From Rhodocyclaceae bacterium (lineage in GTDB: Bacteria; Pseudomonadota; Gammaproteobacteria; Burkholderiales; Rhodocyclaceae): DNA of 56,812 nt. The notes under the pieces are model-generated. The model searched no databases. It was not told the DNA's origin and was given only the letters and a program-made list of their open reading frames with translations. Below, one piece after another: positions 40,797 through 51,300 of the stretch. The stretch is from assembly GCA_023383815.1 (NCBI GenBank), contig JAHDYG010000023.1, positions 1-56,812 of the forward strand. The letters run 5' to 3'. The translations under genes were made by a program, and so were the position numbers. Numbering within the stretch: the first letter of the stretch is position 1; every line of letters begins with the position of its first letter.

Positions 40797-43700
40797 CTAT
40801 TTCACCAGCTCCATCAACTTCCCGTAGCTATCCACCACGTCGTACTTCACCTGATCCGAAGTGATCTTGGCGAAGAACTTGCGCGCGCAAGCGATCTTGG
40901 ATTTCTCGATGGCCCGCAAATCGAGGGAGGACATCGATCCTTTGGTTTCTGCAATGAAGTAGACGTGCTTGACCTTGCCATCATGGAAAGCGATAGCCCA
41001 GTCGGGGTTATAGGGGCCGACTGGCGTGGGGATAAAGAAGCTCTTCGGCAGTTTGGCGTAGACGACGACCTCCGTGCTGGCGTCCAGCTTCTCGACAAAC
41101 GTCCGTTCAGTGCCCGAGTCGGTGAACACGTAGTCGTAGATATGGTTTTTCGCCTCGAACGCCTTGCTGAAGTCGTCCTTGGGCTTCTCCGCGGTGAAGA
41201 TATCCAGGCCGTAGGTGTCATCGACCGGGTCATAGGCGATGTGCTCGACGATGGCGGTGGCTTTCTGTTCGTTGATCAGGATGCCGGCCTTGGCGATGAA
41301 GTCCTCGGGGTTGGTCTTGTACTGGCTGAAGACGGCGCCATTGATCCCCTGGAGGATGGTGGTGATGGTCTGCCGCGTCAGTTGGGTGGCTTGCGCGAGA
41401 TTACCGATCAGGTCGTACTTCACCGCTGAACGAACGGAGTGCTTGTAGTTTTCCGTCTCGCTCTCGGCAACCTTGAAAGCGGTTCCCGCCTTCATATCGT
41501 CGAAGCTCGCGCCATCGACCTGGGCGCCGCGCTCGATCACGTACTGCATAGGTCTGACGCGAAGCTCTTCGTCCAGCGCCGCCACGCACTTGTCGACCAG
41601 TTCGGCCGCTTCAAAATGAACGGTGTAGGCCGCCTTGCGGTTGATCTTGTTCCACAGCGCCTGGAACTCCTTCTTTGCGAAATTCTCATTCAGCGGATTT
41701 GGCTTGGGCTTGCGGCCATCGCCGATCTGCGGCAACTGCGCCTCGCTGAACACGCTGTCGATCAACTGGAACACCTGCTCCGCATAGGGCTGCAATTCGG
41801 GCGGCAGTGCCGCCAACTGCTCTTCGCGCTTGGCCTCGTGGTAGGCGGCAGCGATCTGATCGTTGTCGTCGGTGTAGTCGTTCTTGGCCAGGTAGCGGTA
41901 GATCTGCCTGGCCATCTGTGGCGTCACCGCCACATCCCCGCTCGGCGTATGCAACACCTTGCCGGTGAAGTATTTCTCGTCGGCAACGCGCGGTCGGTCC
42001 GACAGCGACTCGCTGATGTCCTTCTGCAAGGCGCTGACGAAGTCCTTGTAGCTCTCGCTGGCGACCACGGTCAGCTCATTGATCTGGTGTACCGTCGCCG
42101 GGTCGTCCATGCGCTCGCCGACTTGATCCACCGCCAGGCGTAGTCCGCGCCCCACTTCCTGCCGGCGAGAAACGGTGTTGTCGCTGTGCTTGAGCGCGCA
42201 AATGACGAACACATTGGGGTTGTCCCAGCCTTCGCGCAGCGCCGAGTGGGAAAAGATGAAGCGCACGGGCTCGGCAAAGGACAGCAGCCGCTCCTTGTTC
42301 TTGAGGATCAAATCGTAGGCATCGACGTCGTCGGTTTCGGTGGACTTCTTTCCGGTTGCCGGATCGACCAGGTGCCTGGTCTTTTTGTCGATGGAGAAGT
42401 AGCCGTCGTGAGTCTGGCGAGACCGAATGCCTTTCAGATAACGGTTGTAGGGGGTGTCTTCCAGCGTCAGCACCTCGTTGAGGTGGGCGTCGTACTCCTC
42501 CTCGAAGACTTGCGCATACTCGCCCGGCGCTTCGCCGTTCGCGTCGTACTGGCGATACTTCGCCACCTCGTCGATGAAGAACAGCGACAGCACCTTGATG
42601 CCCCGGCCGAACAGCGCCTGCTCCTTGTCAAAATGGGCCTTGATCGCCTCGCGGATCTGGATGCGGCGCATGGCCGCCTCGTCCACGTTACCGACGGCTT
42701 CGCCGGCAACCAGTTCGACGCCGTTGGTGAAGCTCAGGGTGTCGATGCGGGCGTCAATCTCGGCGACCACATAGCCCTTGTACTGGTCCAACCCGCCGGA
42801 TAAATCGTGAAGGTTGTCGTTGCGCCCCAGCTTGCGCATCACACGCTTGATGCCGCTGCCCTGTTTGATTTCCAGTTCCACCCGCGCCAAGGGTGGCCTG
42901 CTTGCCGACACCTCGATGTCCTGCAAATAAAGATAGGCGTTCGTTCCGGTCAGGCCCCTGACAGTAATGCCGCGCACCGCAATCTTCTTCACCAGCTTCT
43001 GGTTGTAGGCATCGAGCGCGTCCAGACGGTGGATCTTGTTGTACTCGGTCTTGTGGGTCGCCGAGTAGCGCGCGATCAGCAGGGGATTGAACTCCTTGAA
43101 GGCGTCCAGGGTCTTTGCGCCTTCCATCTTCTGCGGCTCGTCGAGAATCAGGATCGGCCGGTTGGCCTTGATCACGTCGATGGGCCGGCGCGACTGGAAG
43201 TCGTCCAGCTCATCGTAGATGCGCCGGTTATCGGCGCCCCGCGCGTTGAACGCCTGCACGTTGATGACCATCACGTTGATGCCGGCGTCGGACGAAAAGC
43301 TCTCCAGTTCATGCAACTGCTTGGAGTTGTAGATGAAGAAGCGGGCCTTCTTGCCGTAGCGCTCCAGGAAATGCCCGGCGGTGATCTGCAGCGATTTGTA
43401 CACCCCTTCGCGAATGGCGATGCTGGGCACCACGACGATGAACTTGCTCCACCCGTAGCGCTTGTTCAGCTCGAACATGCTCTTGATGTAGCAGTAGGTC
43501 TTGCCGGTGCCGGTCTCCATCTCGATATCGAGGTTGATCTGGCAGCCGGTCTTCTTGTCGGCGACGAGGGCCGCTGACAGCGGCAGGTTCTGGCGGCGCT
43601 GCACCGCCTGGATGTTGTCCAGCAACTGCGTCGGGCTCAGCGCCAGTTCGGCGTTCCTGAAACCCGCGTCGCTGGTCACTTCCGGCGCCATCCCCGCCAG

Positions 43701-43853
43701 CGGCGCCTGCGCGGGCACCGCCCGCGCGGGCGAGACGGCGCCCGGATCGATGCGGTAGCTGACGCCGACGGATCTCGGCTGGCCGGCAAAGCAGTCGGCG
43801 AGCGCATCCACCGCTTGGGTCTGATAGGGCTGGACTTTGAACTTCAGTTTCAT
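40797..43853 (-). CDS. Type III-like restriction enzyme Res subunit (helicase-nuclease)
   Basis: 1018-residue protein of the type III Res family. Walker A is ETGTGKT (residues 113-119), the DEAD-type box is DEPQ ([10 protein letters not shown]), motif III is SATH, and motif VI-like QEVGRGLRL is present. Near the C-terminus a PD-(D/E)xK nuclease site reads NPDW with PD at 950-951 and E969-T-K971, so both translocation and cleavage functions look intact. It would act with the Mod protein encoded upstream. It is separated from the rest of the locus by 177 bases with a strong inverted repeat. Confidence 0.9.
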   Translation of the reverse strand: MKLKFKVQPYQTQAVDALADCFAGQPRSVGVSYRIDPGAVSPARAVPAQAPLAGMAPEVTSDAGFRNAELALSPTQLLDNIQAVQRRQNLPLSAALVADKKTGCQINLDIEMETGTGKTYCYIKSMFELNKRYGWSKFIVVVPSIAIREGVYKSLQITAGHFLERYGKKARFFIYNSKQLHELESFSSDAGINVMVINVQAFNARGADNRRIYDELDDFQSRRPIDVIKANRPILILDEPQKMEGAKTLDAFKEFNPLLIARYSATHKTEYNKIHRLDALDAYNQKLVKKIAVRGITVRGLTGTNAYLYLQDIEVSASRPPLARVELEIKQGSGIKRVMRKLGRNDNLHDLSGGLDQYKGYVVAEIDARIDTLSFTNGVELVAGEAVGNVDEAAMRRIQIREAIKAHFDKEQALFGRGIKVLSLFFIDEVAKYRQYDANGEAPGEYAQVFEEEYDAHLNEVLTLEDTPYNRYLKGIRSRQTHDGYFSIDKKTRHLVDPATGKKSTETDDVDAYDLILKNKERLLSFAEPVRFIFSHSALREGWDNPNVFVICALKHSDNTVSRRQEVGRGLRLAVDQVGERMDDPATVHQINELTVVASESYKDFVSALQKDISESLSDRPRVADEKYFTGKVLHTPSGDVAVTPQMARQIYRYLAKNDYTDDNDQIAAAYHEAKREEQLAALPPELQPYAEQVFQLIDSVFSEAQLPQIGDGRKPKPNPLNENFAKKEFQALWNKINRKAAYTVHFEAAELVDKCVAALDEELRVRPMQYVIERGAQVDGASFDDMKAGTAFKVAESETENYKHSVRSAVKYDLIGNLAQATQLTRQTITTILQGINGAVFSQYKTNPEDFIAKAGILINEQKATAIVEHIAYDPVDDTYGLDIFTAEKPKDDFSKAFEAKNHIYDYVFTDSGTERTFVEKLDASTEVVVYAKLPKSFFIPTPVGPYNPDWAIAFHDGKVKHVYFIAETKGSMSSLDLRAIEKSKIACARKFFAKITSDQVKYDVVDSYGKLMELVK

Positions 43854-43894
43854 GAAAGATGCCGGCCAGTGCCGTTAGTTGTGGAAGCGGAATG

Positions 43895-43938
43895 TTCGGA
43901 GCTGGGAATCCAGTATTCGGAGCTGACCTCCGAATACT
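43895..43938. promoter_or_regulatory. Inverted repeat upstream of res
   Basis: AGTATTCGGAG (43912-43922) and CTCCGAATACT (43928-43938) form a perfect 11-bp stem with a 5-base loop. The half TTCGGAGCTG also occurs as a direct repeat at 43895-43904 and 43916-43925. It lies about 60 bases upstream of the res start and in the only long gap of the locus. It could be an operator, an attenuator or a processing site. Confidence 0.45.
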
Positions 43939-44030
43939 CGGCAAAGCTCCCTACGTTGCTCTTACCTGAAATCGTGAAATGCATGTGATATCAATTGGAT
44001 ACAGGAACTCTTCTTTGGAGGTTGCATTTT

Positions 44031-45689
44031 TTACTTTGAAATTTCCCAGCGGGGTGACTTGTCCGACCCGGTGTTGACGATTTGTCCGCCGCGCCGCATT
44101 TTGGTCAGGAGGTAGCTGATTTTGTTGGCCTTCTGTGCTTCGGTCAGGGAACCATGGAGCAGGGGAAGCAGCAAGTCGTCGACTTCCTGCCGAGTAGCCC
44201 CACCAAACTTTTCCAAATAGTCCATCACCAGCTTGCCGTAATGGGCGTCTCCTTGAGCCCGAGTACGGATGTACTCCGCCTTGCTATCGGTCGCCTCCGC
44301 CACCGTGGCGGAGACGTGGAAGTTCGGTTTGCGCCCCTCGATCAGGCCGGCTTTGCGCAGGTGTTTCGCCAAGCCGTCGTCCACGGGTAGCCGCTTCTGC
44401 ACCCGGTCCAGGGCCAGGATGTCCTCCAGCGGCAGATCCGTTTTTTGAATCAGCAGACGGCTGTAGGCCGGGTCCACCACCCGGCCGTGTATGGTCATCT
44501 TCACCGCACTCGGCTCAGCAAGATCGTAGTCCGGCATCGGAAAGTAACGCCGGGCCTGGCCGACGTGCATCTCGTGTATGCCATAGCCCATGGTGTCGAT
44601 CATGTTCAGTTCCGCCATGGCCTGGGCGAGGAAGGGATTTCGATAGCGGCGAGGCGTCCTGTCGCCGGCGATGTAGTCCTCCGGCCGCCCCTCGAAGAAA
44701 CTGCCCTCGTTCTCCAGCACCAGGCGATCGGGCAACTCCGTCACCACGATGCGCCCATTGCGGCCGTAGTCCTGATGGGCGACGCAGTTGTGCAGAGCCT
44801 CCATGACGATCTTGCGGTCGTACTTGGCCACCTCCACCGCCACCAATTGATCGTCCGGCAGGATGCGCACCTGAATGTTGCGAATCTTGCGGTACAACTC
44901 GCTACTGGTGAGCAGGAAGGGCAGGCCGAAATGTTCGTAGGCGCGCTCCTGACCTTCGAGCTTCCAGGTCATCTGCGCCGGATGCGGCGAGAGCAGGTGC
45001 GCCGCCTCCGCCTTGCCAAGCAGCAACAAGGTAGCGCGAGTGATCTGACCATCGCGGGTCACCTTGGCGCGACTCAGGAAGACGGCATCCGACCAGCCAG
45101 CCACCTCGTCGGCGGCAAAGCGGTTGGCATACTTCATGGCAAACGACTCGCGCGCCTTCGCGACGGCCGCCGGGTCCAGATGTGCCAGTGTGGCACCGGG
45201 GACGGGTTGTGCCGACCAGTCCGCATTTCCCGTCTGGCGGCGAATCTCGTCGAGTTTGTCGAGCCCGAGGCTGGTCAGGCTTTCGCCAGCCCGAGCATAG
45301 TAATGGCCCTTCCACGCCACTGGTATTCCGAGCGGTGCGGCCGGAATTTCCAGCAGCAACACCCGTCCGTCCGGGTGCGCCAGTTCATGGATGTTGCGCA
45401 GGGTGATGCTCGGCTCCGTGGCCTCGGCCATCTGCATCTTGAGACTTTGCAGGCGGGTGTGTTCGGGCCGGTAGTCGGTGCCGACTACCTGGCGCGTCTT
45501 GTTGTCCACGCCGAACACCAGCCAGGCGCGATCCTGGTCGCGCAGGTTCGCCTCGTTGGCGAGCGCGGAAAAATACTTGCCGATGTCGTCGGTGGAAAAA
45601 CCGTCGCCGGCGCGCTTGAATTCCGCCACCTCGTTTTCCCAGCGCGCGATCAGCGTCGCCAGCAGGGCCTGCAAAGCCGAGTTATCCAT
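44031..45689 (-). CDS. AlbA/Schlafen-type ATP-binding protein
   Basis: 552-residue protein with an N-terminal Schlafen AlbA_2 domain (about residues 10-135; EVAEFKRAGDG, GKYFSALANEANLRDQDRAWLVFGVDN) and a GHKL-like ATP-binding domain (about 290-400; EALHNCVAHQDYGRNGRIVV, with conserved Asn). A winged-helix C-terminus follows. Such proteins bind nucleic acid and are seen as regulators or effectors in defence loci. It lies 9 bases after the methyltransferase gene and before the restriction gene. Role in the complex is unknown. Confidence 0.85.
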   Translation of the reverse strand: MDNSALQALLATLIARWENEVAEFKRAGDGFSTDDIGKYFSALANEANLRDQDRAWLVFGVDNKTRQVVGTDYRPEHTRLQSLKMQMAEATEPSITLRNIHELAHPDGRVLLLEIPAAPLGIPVAWKGHYYARAGESLTSLGLDKLDEIRRQTGNADWSAQPVPGATLAHLDPAAVAKARESFAMKYANRFAADEVAGWSDAVFLSRAKVTRDGQITRATLLLLGKAEAAHLLSPHPAQMTWKLEGQERAYEHFGLPFLLTSSELYRKIRNIQVRILPDDQLVAVEVAKYDRKIVMEALHNCVAHQDYGRNGRIVVTELPDRLVLENEGSFFEGRPEDYIAGDRTPRRYRNPFLAQAMAELNMIDTMGYGIHEMHVGQARRYFPMPDYDLAEPSAVKMTIHGRVVDPAYSRLLIQKTDLPLEDILALDRVQKRLPVDDGLAKHLRKAGLIEGRKPNFHVSATVAEATDSKAEYIRTRAQGDAHYGKLVMDYLEKFGGATRQEVDDLLLPLLHGSLTEAQKANKISYLLTKMRRGGQIVNTGSDKSPRWEISK

Positions 45690-45698
45690 GGCGCAGCC

Positions 45699-47690
45699 TC
45701 ACAGCGTCTTGATCTCGGTGGCCGGCGAGAGCAGCTTGAACACCTGCTCCACATTGATCTTCACGCTGTCGCTGGCGAAGCCGGCGTCGCGGAACACCAC
45801 GCGCAGCGGCTTGTGGGTGGCGAGCTGCTTGACGAAGTCCTCGTCGATGCCGGTGTCGAAGCAGGCCACCAGCGCATTGCCGTCGACGAAGAGCACGGTC
45901 TTGCCAGCGATGGTCTGCCGCTCGATGGGTAGGGCCAGATCCACACCCCAGTCGAGCAGCACCTGGAACAGCAGGTCTTCCGGCGTGCGGTCGGCGCGGA
46001 TGTTGTCCACCATGCCGGGAAGCGCTGCCTGCGTGATCGCATCGGGGGTGTAGTAGACGTCGTTCATGTTGGAGGTGTCGATCTTGAGGACGCGGAAACC
46101 CGTATCCCCGTTCCACTCACTCGCCTCGGCCTTAGCGATCACCGCTGCACCAGCACGGCGTATCCGCTCCTTTGAAATTTCCGAAATCAAAGGTTCGAGA
46201 CCTATATTCACGCAAAATTTATGGGCCTCTTTAGCATCTTTGCTTTCCTGCCCGATAACCTCCGGATACTGAATGCTTATAAATCTGCGACAACTTCCTT
46301 CTCTTCTGTTTACTTCAAGCACGGCGTGCGCAAGCGTGGAAGATCCGGCAAACAGGTCAATGCAAATATCTTGAGAGCCGCTCATGAATGAGACCAACCG
46401 CTCCATCAGAAGCACAGGTTTTGGATTAGAAAATACCTTACTCCCTTCCGGGAAGAGCGCCTTCAAGTCATATGGGCCAGTCCTGCCGTCAAGCTCAAAT
46501 ACGCTTGAGAGCTTGTCCTCGAATTCGGATGCATACACTTTGAGCTCAACGATTTTCCCCTCGTTTTCGCCAAAGAGAATTCTCTTTTCCGAGAGCAAGC
46601 GATCCATTGTCGCCTTGGGGAACCGATACCCCATGAGCGGCTCCTTGCATGGCTTCCCCGTGTCTGGATGCAGCACGTCGTATCTGTACCCTTCCTTACC
46701 TGGGTTATGAACGCTTTGACTGCCGGTATACACCCCATTAAAGTCAATATATTTGTAGCGATCCAAGGGGCCTAGCTGACTCTTATTCTCTCGAAACCAC
46801 TCTGTGTAGGCCGCCTGCAAACTCTCCAAAGTCGAGTACCTAGAAGCCATATCCGCCCCCACCTGCATGAGGATTTCCTTGACCTCAGAAACGGAGCTTT
46901 TCCAGACGCCCTCAAGTTCGGTCTTATTTCTTGCGAAAACGTGGATGCTCTCGTGCTCTACCGCAATGTTGGTGGGGTTGTTATCAGTCGCGTTCTTCCA
47001 TATCAACGTACCAACGAAATTCGACTCCCCAAATATCTCATAACACAAGTGAAGGACATTTGCTGTTTCCGCATCATCGATAGAGATGGCAACAACTCCA
47101 CTTGGGGCCAAGAGATTCCTGGCAATTCGTAGCCGCTGGAGCATCATGCTAAGCCAATCGGAATGGAACCGCCCGTTGGCATCAGTATTTGCAACCAGCC
47201 GATAGCCTTGATCGTCTGCTTGGTTGCTCTGAATTAGGTACTCATACGTATCACCAACAAAGTCGTCCCGATAGACGAGATTGTTGCCCTTCTTTCTGTT
47301 GTACGGCGGATCGATATAGATCAGCTTGACCTGATTCAGGTAGGTCTCCTGCAACAGCTTCAGCGCTTCGAGGTTGTCGCCTTCGATGAACAAATTCCGC
47401 GTGGTGTCGAAGTCCACGCTCTCTTCCCGGCACGGGCGCAGGGTCTTGGCGATCGGCGCGTTGGCGGTGAGCAGCGCCTCGCGCTTGCCGGGCCAGTTGA
47501 GCTGGTAGCGTTCCTGCGGGCCTTCGACGATGGCGGAAGACAGTTCCTGGCGCAGCAGGTCGAAGTCGATACGGCGCGCAAGTTCGCCGTTGGCGTCCCG
47601 CGCCTCGGTGACGCAGTTGGGGAAGAGTTCCGCCAGCCGGGCGATGTTGGCCTCGACGAGGTTCGGTGTATGCATTTTCAGTTTATCCAT
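45699..47690 (-). CDS. Type III-like adenine DNA methyltransferase (Mod)
   Basis: 663-residue beta-class N6-adenine methyltransferase. The catalytic DPPY motif is at residues 127-130, ahead of the SAM-binding motif DLFAGSS at about 445-451, the order expected for the beta class. The central region between them (about 230-430) would hold target recognition. The ATG at 47690 follows GAAGGAC. The central part is visibly lower in GC than both ends. It would set the recognition sequence for the Res protein. Confidence 0.92.
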   Translation of the reverse strand: MDKLKMHTPNLVEANIARLAELFPNCVTEARDANGELARRIDFDLLRQELSSAIVEGPQERYQLNWPGKREALLTANAPIAKTLRPCREESVDFDTTRNLFIEGDNLEALKLLQETYLNQVKLIYIDPPYNRKKGNNLVYRDDFVGDTYEYLIQSNQADDQGYRLVANTDANGRFHSDWLSMMLQRLRIARNLLAPSGVVAISIDDAETANVLHLCYEIFGESNFVGTLIWKNATDNNPTNIAVEHESIHVFARNKTELEGVWKSSVSEVKEILMQVGADMASRYSTLESLQAAYTEWFRENKSQLGPLDRYKYIDFNGVYTGSQSVHNPGKEGYRYDVLHPDTGKPCKEPLMGYRFPKATMDRLLSEKRILFGENEGKIVELKVYASEFEDKLSSVFELDGRTGPYDLKALFPEGSKVFSNPKPVLLMERLVSFMSGSQDICIDLFAGSSTLAHAVLEVNRREGSCRRFISIQYPEVIGQESKDAKEAHKFCVNIGLEPLISEISKERIRRAGAAVIAKAEASEWNGDTGFRVLKIDTSNMNDVYYTPDAITQAALPGMVDNIRADRTPEDLLFQVLLDWGVDLALPIERQTIAGKTVLFVDGNALVACFDTGIDEDFVKQLATHKPLRVVFRDAGFASDSVKINVEQVFKLLSPATEIKTL

Positions 47691-47712
47691 CGATGCGTCC
47701 TTCTCGGCGGCG

Positions 47713-48390
47713 CTAGGCGCTCAGCCGGTCGATTTCGTCTTTGAGGTCGCGCAATTGTGCATTGAGCGCAACCTTGCGGTTGAATTGTTTTTCCCGGTGC
47801 AGGCGGGCTTCGAGTTTGTCGTGTTCATGTTGGTGGCTGCGCAGCCGGGCAAGGCGTGCGAGTTGCTCGGGCAGGCGCTCACCGGGGCGGGGGCCCAGCG
47901 GCAGCAGGCTGCGCAGCAATTGCTCGTAGAGGCCCATCAGGTCGAGCGCCACGGGCAGCGCGCGGCGTGGGGCGTCGGCCGGCAGCCAGTCGCCGCCGAA
48001 GTAGGCGTCGATCACCCACTTGCCGGCTTGCGCGGCGCTGGGGCGTTTGTAGGCGGCCATCATTCTTGCGCGCTGGCCGTGGCGCAACTGGAAGACGATG
48101 GGCAGCGGAATGCTGCGGTCGATGGCGCGCAGCACGTCTTCGTCCAGCGCCTCGGTCCTGAGCGCGATGTCGAAGACTTCGATTTCTTCGACCCCCGAGC
48201 GCGCCGGCAGGTTGATGGTCTCCGGCGCCAGCTTGTATTGCCAGGTGATCTGCTCCACCTGCCGCACGAATCGCTCGCGCAGGGCAGCGCCGATACGGCC
48301 GTGCTGGTAGATCTTGCGCTTCGGCAGCACGCGCCCCACCTGGGCCTGGGGTGGAAACTCGAACAGCGCCGGGCTTGGCGACTGCGTCAT
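47713..48390 (-). CDS. DUF4391 domain-containing protein
   Basis: 225-residue protein of the DUF4391 family, recognised from the start PKRKIYQHGRIGAALRERFVRQVEQITWQYKLAPETINLPA and the long coiled-coil-like C-terminal part (residues about 160-225). The family is commonly encoded next to helicase and methyltransferase genes, but its function is unknown. Its ATG overlaps the helicase stop by four bases (ATGA), indicating coupled expression with that protein. No catalytic motif is apparent. Confidence 0.83.
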   Translation of the reverse strand: MTQSPSPALFEFPPQAQVGRVLPKRKIYQHGRIGAALRERFVRQVEQITWQYKLAPETINLPARSGVEEIEVFDIALRTEALDEDVLRAIDRSIPLPIVFQLRHGQRARMMAAYKRPSAAQAGKWVIDAYFGGDWLPADAPRRALPVALDLMGLYEQLLRSLLPLGPRPGERLPEQLARLARLRSHQHEHDKLEARLHREKQFNRKVALNAQLRDLKDEIDRLSA

Positions 48391-51300
48391 GCGGCATCCT
48401 GGATGACGATGAAGGTGACGAGTTCGAAGTCATCCAGACCGGCGATACCATCCACGAGCGCGGTGGTGGCGCCGCCGGAAAACAGGCTGTCGATGTCCCG
48501 CGCTTCCTTGCGGTCGATCATGGCGCGCACCGCCTGATCGAGCAGCGCGGAACAGGCGTCCATGTTGCGCCCGTCGTCGGTGGCGCGGTTGAAGGGCTCG
48601 TAGGCGGCGCGGATCGGTTCGCCGCGGCCCTTGCAGGCGTTGCGGGCGAGATCGAGCAGGCGCTTGGCCTCGGTGTGATCGGCGACGATGTGGCCGTCGC
48701 TGCCGACGTAGATCAGCGAATAGGGATAGAGACGGTTCTGCTGCTGATGCGGCAGCGCGCCGCGCTTGCGGCTGCGCAGGGTGAAGATGACGCCGGGCAC
48801 GAGGCCCAGATCCGGCTGTGCCGGCACCACGGCATGCAGACCACGGGGGAGTCGATCGAGGTCGCCGTTGGCCTTGATGTAGTTGAGCAGGTCCATGCGG
48901 AAATCGTTGAGGCCCAGATCGGTGATGGAAACGCCGGTCTTGAGGTCTTCCATTTCGATGACCTCGTCCTGCAAGCGGCGCAGTTGCTCCTTGCGGTAGG
49001 CCACGTCGTTGGCTTGGGCGTTGAGGACGTTGTCGTCGCCGGTGGCGGTGACGTCGGCGATCACCATGCGGTTTTCGACCCGCTCCTTGAGGTTGATGTA
49101 TTCGTCCAGGGTGATGTCCGGCCAGTAGTTGACCAGCTGGATGCGCGCATTGCGCGAGCCGATGCGGTCGATGCGGCCGAAGCGCTGGATGATGCGCACC
49201 GGGTTCCAGTGGATGTCGTAGTTGATCAGGGTGTCGCAGTCCTGAAGGTTCTGGCCCTCGGAGATGCAGTCGGTGCCGATGAGGATGTCGATCTCGCGCG
49301 GCTCGCTGGGGAAGACAACGGCCTTTTCCTTGGAGCGCGGCGAGAACAGGGTGAGCAGCCCCTGGAAGTCGTAGCTCTGGCGGCTGCCGGGCACGGTGCC
49401 GAGCGTGGACTGGGGGGCGTCGCTACCGGTGACCTTCGCGCTATGGACCTTGTGGTGGTTCAGCAGGTGGGGGGCGAGGTTGTCGTAGAGGTAGTCAGCG
49501 GTGTCGGCGAAGGCGGTGAAGACCAGCACCTTGCGGTTGCCGGGGTTGATCGGAGAGGCCAGCTTGCTGGTGATCTGCGTCTTCAAATGCTGGAGCTTGG
49601 CGTCGTCGCTCGGCGTGACCTTGGTCATTTCGGCCTGTAGCTCGTCGATGAAGGCCAGGTCGGCTTGCAGCGCGCGCTCCCAGGAGGGCAGATCCATGTC
49701 CTCCAGGCTGATCTGGATCTTCTTGCCGATGGTGGCGTCGCCGGGGGCCGGGAATTCCTCGTCGTCGAAGTCGGCATCCTCGAAGGCCGTGGCGACGTCG
49801 GCAAAGGCACTGGCCGCGCCGGTTTCGTTGTAGCTGGCGATCTTCTCCAGCGCATCGCGGTGGCTGCGCTGCAGGCTCTGGAGCGTCAGGCGGAAGGACT
49901 GGACGGAGCTTTCCAGCCGCTTGAGCAGATTGGTGGTCATGAGCGCCTGCAGACTGCGCTCCCGGTCAATCTGCTTGAGCTTGCCGCCGCCACTGGAGAC
50001 CTCGGTGTCGTACAGCGCTTCGTACTTCTTCAGGCGGCTGGGCAGGATGTAACTGACGGGCGCGTAGACAGCGAGCGTGAGCTGCGACAGGTGGGCGAAG
50101 ATGTCGTTGAAACCAATGACGTCGGGCCGATGGGTCAACGGGCAGTGGAAGGATTGCGGTTTGAGGCGCTCGGGAAAGCGGCCGATGTCGGCGGTGTCGT
50201 AGAAGGTCTCGATATGTCGCCGCGAGCGGGCGATGGTGACGCTGTCGAGCAATTCGAAGAAGTCGAAGTCGAGACTGTTCAGGATGGCGGCGGCGGTGCG
50301 CTGCTCGGGCGGCAGCATGGACCAGGCGTTGAAGGCCGCCTGGGCGCGGCGGAAGATGGCCTCGATGTCGCGCCCGGTGCCCAGCTTGCTGCCGAGCGCG
50401 TCGCTGTCTCCTTCGTAGGCCAGCGACAGCTGGTTCTTCAGGTCGTTGAAGCGGTTGTTGACGGGGGTTGCCGAGAGCATCAGCACCTTGGTCCGCACCC
50501 CCTGGCGAATGACCTGGTTCATCAGCCGCTGGTAGCGTGTTTCCCGGTCCTTGTAGACATCGTTGTTGCGGAAATTGTGGGATTCGTCGATCACCACCAG
50601 GTCGTAGTTGCCCCAATTCACGCGATCCAGTGGCATGCCCAGCGACTCACCGCGGCTGCGGCTCAAGTCGGTATGACAAAGGACGTCGTAGCTGAAACGG
50701 TCCTTGGCGAGGGGATTGGTGGTGAGGTTCTGGTTGTAGTTGAGCCAGTTGTCGGCAAGCTTCTTGGGGCAGAGCACCAGGACGGACTTGTTGCGCAACT
50801 CGTAATACTTGATCACCGCCAGCGCGGTGAAGGTCTTGCCGAGGCCGACGCTGTCGGCGAGGATGCAGCCGTTGTAGGTTTCCAGCTTGTTGATCAGGCC
50901 GACGGCAGCATCGCGCTGGAAGTTGAACAGCTTCTGCCAGATCAGGCTCTGTTGGTAGCCGGTGCGGTCATTGGGCAGAACATCCTCGCTCACGTCTTCG
51001 AGGAATTCCCGGAAGATGTTGTAGAGCATGAGGAAGTAGATGCGCTCCGGCGAGTTCTCGCGGTACACGGCGGCAATGTGTTCGCTGAGCTGTGAGGTGA
51101 CATCCTCCAGCTTGTCGGGATCGTTCCAGATCTGCTCGAACAGGCTGAGGAACATGCTGGTGTGCGCCGGCTCGTCAAAGCGGCTGACGATGTTCGACAG
51201 CGCATTGCCCTTCTGGTAGCCGAGATCGACGGCGGTAAAGCCCTGCAAGGGCATATAGACGGTATCGCCGCCACTGGCCCGCACGCCGGCAAAGGGCTGC

